DNA of 64,000 nucleotides from Adiantum capillus-veneris (Eukaryota; Streptophyta; Polypodiopsida; Polypodiales; Pteridaceae): contig CM043943.1 in NCBI GenBank assembly GCA_014529385.2, positions 156,792,747 to 156,856,746 of the forward strand. The letters are read 5' to 3'. The position numbers and the translations under genes were made by a program. This document shows positions 1 through 10,878 of the stretch, piece by piece. The first letter of the stretch is position 1. Every line of letters begins with the position of its first letter. The notes beneath the pieces are model-generated. The model was not told the DNA's origin and searched no databases. It saw nothing but the letters and a program-made list of their open reading frames with translations.

Positions 1-2
1 AT

Positions 3-1258
3 ATGATGCAACATGTTCTTGTGTCAAAGGTAGTTTGGAACATTGTGGAGGGCATTGATGTATGTCCTAGTTCTGAGGATACAGGCGATGTTGCAGGTCT
101 TGCTGCAAGGATTGCTGATGTTAGAGTTGTTTTGCCTACGGATAAGCAAGCTCGTTGGGATGTAAAGGATGCACATGCTCATGCATTGATTGTGTTGTTT
201 GTGAAGTGCACCATTACTCCTCACATTCGTTCAACAAAATCTGCAAAATAGGCTTGGGATATTCAGGCCGATCTTTATGCAAGTCGCAATGAGGCTAAAA
301 CTGCATTGCTACATGAAGAGCTGGAGTCGAAGATTATGCACGAGGAAGATGACATTGAAACTTTCCTTGCTGGTGTCAAGGATATCAAAGAGCAACTTAT
401 TTTTGCAGGAGAAGTCATTTTAGACAATTTTCTTGTGCAGACTGTTCTTGATGCCTTGCCAAATTCTTACCATACTTTTGCTGGTACTTGGAGACTTATG
501 ACCCAAGGAGATCTTGAAGTTTTCAAGTTTGATGATGCATTATGCACATTGCTGTTGCAAGAGTCACTTTCCAAAAAAAACAGGACTAGACAACGTATAA
601 TTGAATAGGCCTTTATTGTTGCTCAAAGAAAAGGTGGTAACAACAATGCAGCCACTTCTTATGGTTCTTCTGCGAGTAGAAAATCACTTGCTCCTAATGC
701 TTTTGCTGGCAGCAATTCGTCTAGAAATTCTGGTGATAAGGGCAAAAAGAAGATGCGTTGTCATTATTGTAAAGCTAATGATCACTTGATGAAGCAGTGT
801 CCTAAGTTGAAGGCCAAAGAGGCCAAGAAGAAAGAGGGTGGTTCCACTACAAATGTTGGTTCCACTACAAATGCAGCTATTGTTGAGTCTTGTGTGAAAG
901 GAGACTGTGATATTGATGTTGATGCAGAATGGGCTTTTGGTGCAGAGTGTATCTATAATCCTGCTTTTCACGATGCATGCATGTTAGTTGCTTCAGATTC
1001 ATATGTGTGGTATTTTGACAGTGGTGCTACAAAGCACATTACCTCACAACGTGATTTGTTCACCTCTCTTGAGTTTGTCCCTCATGGGAATTCAGTCACT
1101 TGTGCCAACAATGCCTCTTATCCGGTTCAGGGAGTTGAAAATATTGTGCTTACTGTTGCAAATGACAGTTCTTTCACACTTGTTGATGCACTTTATGTAC
1201 CTTGGATCAAGAAGAATCCTTTGTCTATATATCTGCACTTGCTAGACTTGGACTTGTA
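3..1258 (+). pseudogene. copia gag and start of aspartic protease, broken
   Basis: One frame runs through this stretch with TAG stops at 249-251 and 606-608. The N-terminal part is a copia-type gag (UBN2-like) capsid region. A CX2CX4HX4C zinc knuckle lies at about 759-800 (CHYCKANDHLMKQC), followed by a Lys-rich tail. The protease begins near 1006 with the intact active-site motif WYFDSGATKHIT. The frame is lost near 1205, where the sequence continues one frame over. Gag would form the particle that packages element RNA; the protease would cut the polyprotein. The two stops and the frameshift make it non-functional. Confidence 0.88.
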
Positions 1259-2400
1259 GTCAAGTTTGTGGATGAGACATGTACAATACATGATCTTAGT
1301 TTTGGTGATGAAATTGTTGCATTTGGCATTTTATGTTGTGGGCTGTATAAGCTCACTTTGTATGACAAGTGTGGGCAGAATTTTGCAAATGCAATTCTGG
1401 ATTCTAAGGCTATTTCAGATGCAAAACTTTGGCATGCACGTTTTGGACATATGAATTTTGGTAGTTTGTTGTGTTTGCAAAAATTTGATATGGTTGCTTC
1501 TTTGCCGTCTCTTGAAGCACCTGCCAACCATGTTTGTGAAGACTGTATTTTGGGTAAGATGCAGTGTTCAAAGTTTCCAAAGGATGGTTCAGTTAGGGCC
1601 ACATGCAGGTTGCAGCTTGTGCATAGTGATGTTTGTGGGCCCATGCAAACTCCGTCCTTGGGGAATTACCTTTACTTTGTGATTTTCATTGATGATTACT
1701 CCAGTTATGCATGGATATTTCCGCTTAAAAGCGAAGTTCGAAGTATTTATTGCTTCAAACAATTTTTGGCTATGGCTGAAAATGTCTCGAAATGTACTAT
1801 GGGCACCCTCCGTTCCGATCGAGGGGGGGGGGGTAAATCTCTCATGAATTTAATGCATTTATGGCTAGTTGTGGAATAAAACACGAATGTACAACTTCTT
1901 ATATGCCTCATCAAAATGATGCTGCTGAGAAGAAAAACAGGTCACTTACAGAAATGGCACGATGTACGGTCAAAAGTCAAGCTTTGCTGCGTTAGTTTTG
2001 GCTTGAGGCCATCATGTATGCCACTTATGTACTTAACATGTGTCCTACAAAAGCTTTGCAGTCTATTACTCCATATGAAGCATGGCATGATAGGATGCCT
2101 TCTATTGAGCACATGCATGTTTTTGGTTGTTTGGGATATGCTTTGGTGCCACAAACACAACGCAAAAAATTGGATTGATAAGGCTGTCAAATGTATTTTT
2201 GTAGGTTATAGTGGTGAAAGCAAAGGTTACAGGTTGTATCATCCACAAAAAAAGTGTATCTTGGTCTCATGAGATGTTCTGTTTGTGGAAGACTCTGTTC
2301 AGCCCTTGCTGTCACGTAGTAGAGACAATAATGTCAGCTCATAGGAAATTTCTGACACTTTGTTGCCTCTTTTTGGTGGTGGAAGTTCAAATGTAAATTC
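1202..2400 (+). pseudogene. copia protease end, GAG-pre-integrase and integrase, broken
   Basis: The open stretch 1202-1879 holds the end of the protease, then a GAG-pre-integrase zinc-binding region (LWHARFGHMNFG followed by CEDCILGKMQCSKF) and the integrase core start (VHSDVCGPMQTPS and IDDYSSYAWIFPLKS). The frame breaks at a run of G at 1825-1834 in the region that normally reads SDRGGEF. It continues in another frame with ATYVLNMCPTKAL and the C-terminal integrase motif GYSGESKGYRLYHP near 2204-2250. Integrase would insert the cDNA copy. Homopolymer slippage is the simplest cause of the break at 1825. Confidence 0.88.
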
Positions 2401-3147
2401 CAATGAGGCAAATGTACAGCCTATGGGGTGTTTCTAAATATGTTACAGATCAGCCTATTACTGATGCAGAAGTACATGATGTACTTGATGAGGAAAGGGC
2501 TAAGAATGAGCAAGCTAGAGGTATGCCTAAATGACTGGTGCATACTTTGCGTGACAGTAAATTGGATGCTCCTTTGTCTAGTCGTACTCTTTGAGGTTCT
2601 CACCATATATCTTATGCATCAGATTGTTATGCTTTGGCTCTATCTTTTGAGGAACCTCTATCTTTTGATGAAGCACCAAATTCAGAAAATCTGATGGCTG
2701 CCATGCAATCTGAATATGATGCACAAATAGAAAATGACACATGGACTTTATGTGATTTGCCTCCTGGCAAAAGGCCATTGGTACAAAGTGGGTTTACAAT
2801 TTGAAACGCAAGCCGCTGGGTGGTGAGATTGATCGCTATAAGGCTTGACTTGTTGCAAAGGGTTATGAATAGCAAAAAGGCAAAGATTATGAAGAGACTT
2901 TTACTCCCACTTATCATATGACTACTTACGCTTTCTATGTGCATTGGCAACTCATTTTGTTTTGTATGTATAGCAATTTGACATTGTTACTGCTTTTTTG
3001 AATGGTGACATATTTGAGGAAGTTTATGTAACGTAGCCTCGCGGTTTTGTCAAGAAAGGACAAGAGGATAAAATGTGCAAATGTAAGAAAGCTTTGTATG
3101 GGTTGAAGCAATCTCCTCATGCTTGGTATGAAAAGGCTGACACTCAT

Positions 3148-3190
3148 TTCTGTTGGATTGTTACGAGGCTTTCGTAACAATCCAACAGAA
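3148..3190. repeat. 19-bp perfect inverted repeat in copia RT
   Basis: The arms 3148-3166 and 3172-3190 are perfect reverse complements (first arm TTCTGTTGGATTGTTACGA) separated by 5 bp. The left arm replaces the coding sequence expected there, so the palindrome looks like a short inverted copy of the right arm inside the RT gene. It disrupts the frame just before the YVDD box. Confidence 0.9.
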
Positions 3191-3366
3191 AGCACATTGT
3201 ATGTAAAGCATGAGGGTGATGTACTTCTCATTGTGGTTCTTTATGTGGATGATTTGCTCATCATTTAAGCCTCGTAACAATCCAACAGAAAGCACATTGT
3301 ATGTAAAGCATGAGGGTGATGTACTTCTCATTGTGGTTCTTTATGTGGATGATTTGTTCATCATTT
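3172..3366 (+). repeat. 100-bp tandem duplication containing the RT YVDD box
   Basis: The segment starting TCGTAACAATCCAACAGAAA at 3172 recurs at 3272, and about 95 bp are nearly identical (the end reads TTTGCTCATC in the first copy and TTTGTTCATC in the second). Each copy carries the coding sequence for LYVDDL. The duplication, not a multiple of three, puts the downstream RT out of frame. Confidence 0.92.
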
Positions 3367-4387
3367 GACCAAATGAGAGACATATTGCTGAATTTAAGGG
3401 TGATTTGAATGCTACTTTCTAGATGAAAGATTTGGGGTTGTTGTATCATTACTTGGGATACAATTTAAGTAGTGTGATGGTGGTATTGCCTTGTGTTAGA
3501 AAAGCTACATAGAGACATTGCTATGTAAGTTTGGACTTGAGGATTGCAAACCCATTGCAACTCCCATGGAAATAGGTTTGAATATGCAACACGAGGCCGG
3601 ATATTCAGTTTGCAGTCTCACAGGTCAGAAGATTTATGCATAGCCGAGGGTCTATTCATTGGCAGACTGTCAAAAGGATTTTTTGCTACTTGAGTGTCAC
3701 TTTACATCTTGGCTTGTTTTATCCCAGGAGGGGATCATTGCCGCCAAACTTACATGCTTTTTTGGAGTTAGATTGGGATGGTTGTTTTGACATGCGAGTG
3801 TCCACAAGTGGTTTTTGTTTCATGCTTGGCAGTTTTTGTATATCATGTTTAAGCAACCTACTATGGCCACTTCTAGTTGTGAGGTTGAGTATAGGGCAGT
3901 CTTCATAGCTACGGTTGAGTGTGTATGGCTCAGACGCCTTATGGGCTGATTTGGGTGTTGGATAGGACACTACCAACACTATCTACATTGACGTTCAAAG
4001 CGCATTGGCAGTTGCACAAGGAACCCAGTTTTTCATGCTCGTACAAAGCATGTTGAGGTGCATTACCACTATGTCAAAGAGACACTCTCAGCAGGAGAGA
4101 TTAGCTTGGCTTATGTGCCAACACAGGACAACCTTGCAGATATTTTCACAAAGGCATTGTCTTGTGAGAAGTTTGAAGCTTTCCACAAAGCTTTGGGCTT
4201 TCTCTCCTTTGTGGACTGATCATGTCCTCAGGGCATGGCACTTCCCTTTACTCTATGTGCCAACTTGTGCTAGCGCTCACCACACTTGGTGAGCTCAAGG
4301 GAGGTAGAGGGGATGTGAGAGAGAGGGAGAGTGGAAGTTAGACATCATGATAAAAGATAGAGGGCAGGATAGGGAATAATAGATGAC

Positions 4388-4395
4388 TATAAATA
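4388..4395 (+). promoter_or_regulatory. TATA box in putative copia LTR
   Basis: TATAAATA lies about 75 bp inside the putative LTR, the position expected for the U3 promoter of a copia element. The tandem repeat at 4427 onward would then lie in the R/U5 part of the transcript. Confidence 0.45.
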
Positions 4396-4426
4396 AGGGT
4401 GACTCATTGATGATTGAGAGTAGATT

Positions 4427-4562
4427 GAAAGCGGTTACATCTGACCAAATAGGTGTAAGGGAACCTTCTCCTTGAAACCTAGAGAGAAAGATGAAAGCGG
4501 TTACATCCGAGCAGATAGGTGTAACATAAACTACTCCTTGAAACGAAGAGAGAAAGAGAGAT
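4427..4562 (+). repeat. 66-bp tandem repeat, two copies
   Basis: Two adjacent copies start with GAAAGCGGTTACATC at 4427 and 4493, contain an AGGTGTAA core and CTCCTTGAAAC, and end in a purine-rich stretch. They lie just after the LTR TATA box. Confidence 0.85.
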
Positions 4563-4599
4563 GAAAGGTATAGAAATATTGGCTCTCAAACCAAATGGT

Positions 4600-4923
4600 T
4601 TATAATTTGTAGACACAAGTGACACATATTTGTCAGTTTATTCCGTAAAAATGTTTGTCTAGGATACTTAAAGATAGATCTACAACATAAAAATTGGATA
4701 AAGCATGTGAAAACTGGATTTTAGGATTTTTGTAGATAGGAGGATGAAAGAGTGTGGGAGGGTTAGGGAATTACAGATGCACAAAGGGATTTTAACCTGA
4801 TTGTCTTTACCACCGGTGCTTCCCTCTCTTTCTTCCTCTCACTTAATTTCTATCTCCCTCTAGGTCAATAAGAGAGAAATCTAGAAACTAATATATACAT
4901 AACAAGATAGAGATTGAGATAGA
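4600..4923. other. no gene seen
   Basis: AT-rich sequence between the copia LTR and the tandem block upstream of the ParB-like locus. I see no coding signal, RNA gene or clear repeat. Confidence 0.6.
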
Positions 4924-5430
4924 AAGGGGAAGTGCCTTAAAATTGGTTCATCGATGTATTGGAGCATCTAATGGGGCATTAAGAGCAGGTGTATTTATAC
5001 ATAGACAATAGATGAGAGGCATAGTTAGATCTTGTCATCCATGCATGTATTGATCGGTTGTGGATAAGGTAGCAAGACATGTATATAGTGTTGTATTGTT
5101 TATAAGTAGAATGATGGTAGTTTGGTTTTGGTCTATTTTGCCGAGTTCACTATCTTTGCATTAACGTATGAAGAAAGGGGAAGTGCCTAAAAATACAGCA
5201 TTTTATAGATATGTTGGAGCAGCTTATGGGGCATTAAGAGTAGGTGTATTTATACATAGACAATAGACGAGAGGCATAGTTAATTCTTGTCATCCATGCA
5301 GGTATTAAGGGAATGTGAATACGGTAGCAAGACATGTATACAAAGTTGTAATGTTTATAAGTAGAATGATGGTATTTTGGTTTTGATTTGTTCTCCAGAG
5401 TTCACTTTCTTTGCATTAACGTCTGAAGCT
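4924..5430 (+). repeat. 250-bp direct tandem duplication upstream of a gene-like locus
   Basis: Copy 1 (about 4924-5173) and copy 2 (about 5174-5430) both run from AAAGGGGAAGTGCC through GGGGCATTAAGAG, GTATTTATACATAGACAATA, GAGGCATAGTTA, TCATCCATGCA, GCAAGACATGTATA and TTTATAAGTAGAATGATGGTA to TTTGCATTAACGT-TGAAG. Similarity by eye is around 80%. Copy 2 ends within about 10 bp of the first ATG of the downstream locus (5439), so the block is the promoter-proximal region of that locus. Confidence 0.88.
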
Positions 5431-5438
5431 TCTAGAAG

Positions 5439-6080
5439 ATGGCTAAGAAAACTGATGCTGGTGCATACTTTGAATTTATTTATAATGGAGAAGCTGTTCG
5501 CATTGGGGAAAATAGACAAGACTTCAAATTTGGCCAAGCTTCATGGAAGCAGATTGCCGGTTGGATGCTTCTCTGTTGCTGTGGTCGAAATATATGAAGG
5601 GAAGGATGCTCCACCTGCGTCATGTTCCTTTTGGAAATGAGGAGATGACTATTTTGAATAAGGCGGAGAACAATTTTGCTGCACGGCCTAGAACTGATTT
5701 GGTAATTTGTGGTTTCATTTTACAAATGTCTAGACAGTGATTTCCTCTGAGTGAATAGTGTATTGTGTACATCTGCAATGGGTTAACTAGTTGAATGATT
5801 TTTTCTCTGCTTTTTGTTACATAGCGGGTCACCAAGATTGCAAGGACTAAACCAACCCAAATGTCACCAACCACTACTGTTGGACACTACACTAGTAGCA
5901 AAGTAGTTAGTGATGTCCCATCTCCACTAGTTTCGTCCGTGGAAAAATGTAAAAAGTCTGCTAAGGACAAGACAAAAGTGCAGGAAGGGACATCTTTTGG
6001 GTTTGTGCAAGATGCTATCAGCTTGGATGAGGATATCAATGACCAAGAGATGGAGGCTTACATGATAGCAGTGGCGATGT

Positions 6081-6120
<40 letters not shown>

Positions 6121-8690
6121 GATTCCCATTAATGAGGATATCACTGTTTGACAGGAAATGTTGTCAAAACATCTTAAAAATTTAAAGGTAATTGTAGTTC
6201 TTTGTATTGAACTTGAGCGGTGACTTATGCTAAATGAGTTTTTGGACATAAATTGGTTATTGCAGATAGAGCATGAGACTTTGTTGCCATGGGTTTCTCT
6301 ATGCCATTTGCTTAAACTAGAAAAAGTAAGACAAGTAAGTTGGGATTCCAAGCGTCTCCAGCCACTAGCAAATACTTTTTTGTTGAAGGGTTATTATGAG
6401 CTCAAGGGATGCTTCATATGCTCTATCGATGCACCTCGCTATCCTAGCATTGAAGTTGATGATGCTATCATGCAAACATGGGATCTTTTGTGGCGAATGA
6501 TGAATGAAGAGTTTGAAGACGAAATCAAAGATACATGTTGGGGTGACCTTTGTGGAAAAATGTTATATATGTGGGATGGGAACCATAGATTGGCCACTTG
6601 GATGGAAGTTCTTATAAAAAGTGAGTTTTGTTATCGACGCTCCTAGTTTGAATGCACATTTTGGGGTGAATTGCTACATGATATTTCCAGTGATTGCAAG
6701 TGTGGCCTACGAGGAAGATATCGATCTGCATCCAAGGGTTTGTGTCAAACTTGTGGTGGTAGACGCTTCAAATGAGGCTGACATGCTTAGCACAGTGATG
6801 CGTATAAACAAGTAAGAACCTTTAAGAAATTTTGATTCATGTCATGTCTTCAGAAACAATTATTGTTATCAATCTATCATTCTCAATTCAATGTAGATTG
6901 AATGAGACGGGATATGTTGCAACATCCTACACTGATATGTTATGGATGGTGCAAGCAATGGGGCTTGCTTCAAAGGAGGCAATCATGGAGTTGCCATGCG
7001 TGGTCTATAGCTGGATGCAAGCAGACATTAACAAGAGGGTAGGGAGAAAAGCATGGTATAATGTGCATGTTGCTCTAATGTCTTAACTATTGCATCCTAT
7101 GAGTATCACTGTGCTCTTTTGTAGTAGATTTCATCAGATGTATTGCATCTCCCAATAAGTGATTAATTAGAATGCAATACATGCAGGAAAAGTACACTCT
7201 TGCATTGAAAAAGATCATCGCCGAGAAAGATAGAATGCTTCCTTTGGAGTTTCAAATCAATTATAAAAAATCTTTCTTTGAAAAAGATGCACCTCTAAAA
7301 AAAATAACAAAACATGTCTTGTTAATCCAACTTTAGGAGATGATTGGTGGAGGTATATTGTTTTGCCTTTTCATGTGCTGAAAAATATGCAATTGATAAT
7401 TGTTGGCTTCAATGCAGGACATTGTGTACAATTGAGTGGACCAACCGACCAAAGTGGCTAACGGAGGAAAGACTGTACGGGTTGGCATGTACGGATCTTC
7501 TACCTGTGAAGAAAACATTCATTTTTCGTGCAATGGCTTCTAATGACCAGACAGACATTAAGAGTTTGGACATACCACATACAACTGAGCACTTTTGGCA
7601 ATTCCCTTACCAATCAACCTCTCTAGCTTGGCATGGAATCCAGATGTCATGACATATGTTTTCACAAACCAGGAGAGTCAGCTATATTTAGAGAGTGGTT
7701 GTGGGTTGAGGCTTTGTGGGCATCAATTGCAAGAGAAGCAGGGAACGTGTACTGTAGCATCCCTAGTATACATTTAACATCCATGCCTGGTTTGGACCTT
7801 GATTCGTTCATCGATGATGCCAAGCTTGCTCATAGAGGAAAGATATTCGCTTATGAGCTGGCTATAATGAAAAAGGGGACTCAATGAGAGGTGGAAAAAG
7901 CATTGGCGGACTCAGGAAAAAGATGCCTTTGCAGGTTAGATTGCTACATATTACTGTTTGTGATAAAAATAAAACATATTTTTGAGAGCCTTGATTTTGT
8001 AACTGTATTATTAGATGGTTGCGAAAGCGTAAGTTCAACATAAGAGGTGTTGCAAGCTTGCAAAAAATGCTTGAGATCAGTAAACCAGAGCAAGTGTTCA
8101 ACTCGTTGCAACTGGTTCGCAATAGGTGTGCAAGACAAAGAGGAGAACCATGCGCACGCTGTTGGTGTCAGCTATGAGAAAAGAGCAGTCTTGGCCTTCA
8201 GAGGCCATTGAAATTCCATCAGATGATGCTTGGTACGATTTGCTGCAAGAGGATGATTGGACACAAGATGAGGATGGGACACCAATGCGAGGTATGGTCC
8301 TTCTCTCGTTGGCTCCAAGTATAGTTTTCTTCTGTCATGTAAGTAAATCCTTTGACATAAATTTGTGGTATAGGGGGCATGGAGCGTGGGCATTGGTTCC
8401 TTTGGCAATTGCTTGCACAATACACTAATGAGAACGATGTTGTTGTTCAATACGGGGGTGATTGCGATGCATTGACATTAATGGGTAGCCAGATGGGATG
8501 TATGATGACAGTATTTGAGAGCAATGAGGATGTCTCCAGCAGACTGAACAATGTTTTAAAGATGCAAGCCCATCGACTACGAGAGATTCAGGAGCGAGAC
8601 AAGAGACTAGCAGATGAGGTCAAGCATGGATGTTTTTTAATGGCGGTAGCACCCAAAGTTGGGCTACAAGGTTGGAGCCCATTCTGAGCT
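5439..8690 (+). pseudogene. multi-exon gene-like locus: ParB-like region plus methyltransferase-like C-terminus
   Basis: Coding segments on the plus strand are separated by GT-AG introns. The first ATG is at 5439; a frameshift near 5575 interrupts exon 1. Introns can be read at 5701-5824, about 6189-6265, 6810-6897 and 8292-8373; the last keeps codon phase across the junction. Exon 2 carries a poly-Gly tract from a 38-G run and a stop at 6149. The 6266-6810 part resembles a ParB/Srx-type fold: a leading PWVSLCHLLKL, a middle LQPLANTFLLKGYYELKG and the DGNHRLATW motif near 6577-6603. The last exon reads ERGHWFLWQLL, then DVVVQYGGDCDALTLMG, then VFESNED, in the order of N6/N4 DNA-methyltransferase C-termini (motif I glycines and an acidic residue after the next strand). 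Additional frameshifts near 7610, 7885 and 8130 suggest decay. Family assignments are motif-level inference. Confidence 0.5.
6082..6119 (+). repeat. 38-base poly-G run inside a coding exon
   Basis: A run of 38 G follows GTGGCGATGTC and encodes poly-Gly in the reading frame. It could form G-quadruplex structures and is prone to slippage and to assembly error, so the true length, and therefore the reading frame downstream, is uncertain. Confidence 0.95.
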
Positions 8691-10531
8691 ATACCATGTA
8701 ATGACAAGGTTAACAAAGCTTCAAGATCTTTCTTCTCACCAGTTGGTAATTCATCCATTTGTAGTAAGGCAAGTCATGCAAGGCATGTGACTTGTAAGGC
8801 TAAGGTGCTCGGCTTGAAGATGCATGCAAGGCCTGTGGGGCTGGTAAGGCAATGGGCATGGCTCCTAGGCAAGCTTTTTTGAGCTAGATGCAAAAATGGC
8901 CGTGATCAATACCCATCATGAGGAGGGTTTTGATCTTATTAGGTCAATCAAATACGTGGTGAAGTAAGGCTTCTATAGACACACGACATCTTGCATAAGC
9001 AAACCACACCAAGGGGTGTGATACAAATTTTGGTGCCAAGGGTAGTGATTGAGGCAAGTCAGTAAGCAACTTACATTTACAATTTACAATTTTGCACTTA
9101 TTAAATCTTGTAGAATTTTCTCCAAATCCAGCTTGGCAAGCAAAAGTTGCTTTGTTCAAGAAGAGTTTTGCAGTCAGAGGAGATGAACGATTCAACATGG
9201 TAAATTCTCTATGAAAGTTTGACAAGGTTGATTTTCTTTTCCCTTGACATCTATTTGTCAACAGGAGCATTCGTTAGCTATGAGCGCACGCTCCATCCTA
9301 TCTTTTTATTTATTTATTTATGTGAAATAAGGCTTCCATTTAAACCATATTGCATAGAAGTTTCCAAAGTTTGGAATATGCTATTAGCACACAAAATTGG
9401 GGAAACTTTGCAACATGTCTAAATGCTTTTTCACTAAGGTTGGTATGAACCAAGTCAAGAGGGCATGGTTCAAATCTCAGCTCTCTATTTCTCAATATAC
9501 ATGGCTATGAGCTAGATTCAAGTCCATACGAAAAATTAGATTGCACTTCATTCTGAAAGTGAGAAATTACTTTTGAATTTTGTGAGAGCTGTCTAGGGGG
9601 CGACAAGTTAGACAATTTCAAGTTCTTCTTGCTTTCCTGTGTTTTAGCCTTTCATGTGGAAAATATTTCCCTATTGTGCAAAGCAAAGTGCTTTGACAGG
9701 ATTAACAAGAAGCAAGGCTTCTACTCAGTGCTAAAGTACTACCCATTGAATTAGGAGATCAAGGGTAATGTCACACATTTTTGGTGAATTGGCAATATAC
9801 AGATATGAGCCCACCTTTTACATTTGGCAATGTGAAATTGTGATGTATCCATGCCAGTACAAATTATGCAAGGCATGTATGACATTGGCTCACACTGTTG
9901 AGGCCATTATTGAAGCAACAGGCTTATCACTCTATCTTTTTGATATGCATGTATGGCGTGCCAGTACAATAGGATTAATTCCACTAAATAACTTTTATGC
10001 TTCCATTATAACATCAGCTACTCTACTTAGGAAGAGTTGAGGCTGGTATATTTGCTTGTGTTTGTTGCATATTACTGCAGCATTGAGCAATGTACTACAA
10101 ATGAGATTTTCCATTTGTAACAGGTAGGCATGATCTGACTTTCAAGTAACTAATTAATGGGATGATGTGAATATGCCAAGGGAGCCTCATGGTAGGTAAT
10201 ATCTTGTTTGAAATAAATAAATAGAAAAAACCAGAGAAAACCTAGTACGACTAACTTCTTTGTGTGTTGGGAATCTTTCTCCTCTTTTCATGGGAGATAC
10301 GATTGTTTTAATATCTTGATTGAATACAATTCCACCTTGAGAGGATTTGCAGCTTCGATTGATCCAGTTGTGAATAAGATTCCAATTTGAGAGGATCTCA
10401 TGTTTAGTCTATAACATTGATTGCGGCTATAGGAGTGGTATTTCCAGGGGTATGAACCAACTCATGCAAAATCACTCCATGAGTGTTGCTAGTCATTGAT
10501 TGACCTCTTCACACTTGTACTTTAACATAAA
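8691..10531. other. no gene recognised
   Basis: A long AT-rich stretch. The only longer frame (9768-10040, 90 codons, plus strand) has no recognisable motif. Around 8760-8880 several GCAAGGC/GTAAGGC words are repeated. No RNA gene or transposon end was seen. Confidence 0.5.
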
Positions 10532-10643
10532 TTAGCTTTCACCTTGCCAAGGGGTAGTAGACAAGTTGAACCTACCAAGTTGCTTACACTCACTATTGGT
10601 GGTAAAAATCTTACCAAGGGGTTTGAATTTACAGTATCTATCC
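10532..10643 (+). pseudogene. 5' part of an unrecognised reading frame split by element E1
   Basis: The frame from 10532 reads LAFTLPRGSRQVEPTK, then LTIGGKNLTKGFEFT, and reaches the insertion site at 10643. If E1 and one copy of its 5-bp target duplication are removed, the frame continues without a stop into 21837-21901 (GAWIAKATPKVTNLILLDLP, stop TAA). The continuity suggests E1 entered a coding exon. I do not recognise the protein. Confidence 0.4.
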
Positions 10644-10864
10644 TGTTGGGGTAAAGGCGTTGCGGGCCGGATGTCCATTGTCCGGCCACCCACTGTGTAT
10701 ACACACTTCCTTATTCTTTCTATACATAAGAATAAGGAGCACCTCACTCATACAGTGAGTTACTTCCAGAGGCTGCTCCACCCACACCGTCTCTTGCTTC
10801 TCCCCTTCCCCACACGCATCGCATCGTGCACGTACACATGCATCCGCACACACGTGCACTCACA
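10644..10864 (+). repeat. 5' LTR of E1
   Basis: Starts TGTTGGGGTAAAGGCG and ends GTGCACTCACA. It contains the stretch TGTGTATACACACTT, the run TTATTCTTTCTATACATAAG and CTTGCTTCTCCCCTTCC, all repeated in the 3' LTR. A direct-repeat pair of this kind flanking an internal region with a primer-binding site is diagnostic. Confidence 0.92.
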
Positions 10865-10866
10865 AG

Positions 10867-10878
10867 TGGTGTCAGAGC
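10867..10878 (+). other. primer-binding site of E1
   Basis: TGGTGTCAGAGC, one mismatch from TGGTATCAGAGC, the complement of the plant initiator-Met tRNA 3' end. It lies 2 bp after the 5' LTR. Confidence 0.85.

Larger units (their letters stand above)
2428..4292 (+). pseudogene. copia reverse transcriptase and RNase H, broken
   Basis: Reverse-transcriptase fragments in shifting frames include motifs equivalent to KARLVAKGY (near 2835-2870), KKALYGLKQSPHAWYEKAD (3088-3140) and the catalytic box LYVDDLLII, which occurs twice (about 3238-3266 and 3338-3366) because of a local duplication. RNase H follows at about 3745-4190, with FLELDWDGCFDMRVSTSGF and the terminal stretch matching copia RNase H ends (NLADIFTKAL, seen in the frame around 4129-4160). 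Many stops and frameshifts are present. The duplication and a small inversion near 3148-3366 are described separately. Confidence 0.87.
1..4600 (+). mobile_element. Ty1/copia LTR retrotransposon, degenerate, 5' end outside window
   Basis: The order gag, protease, integrase, reverse transcriptase, RNase H is the copia order (integrase before RT). The window opens inside gag, so the 5' LTR and primer-binding site are not visible. Coding frames are broken by in-frame stops and several frameshifts, one of them at a G-run near 1825-1834. A purine-rich tract at about 4298-4313 precedes a TG dinucleotide at 4314 that I take as the start of the 3' LTR. The element cannot encode functional proteins as it stands. 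Family assignment rests on conserved motifs described in the sub-entries and is secure; the 3' boundary near 4600 is approximate. Confidence 0.9.
4314..4600 (+). repeat. putative 3' LTR of the first copia element
   Basis: A purine tract (AAGGGAGGTAGAGGGGA, about 4297-4313) is followed by TGTGAGAGAG, the usual TG start of an LTR. A TATA box and an internal 66-bp tandem repeat follow. The end is not fixed because the 5' LTR is outside the window; the region near 4560-4610 is the likely end. Confidence 0.55.
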
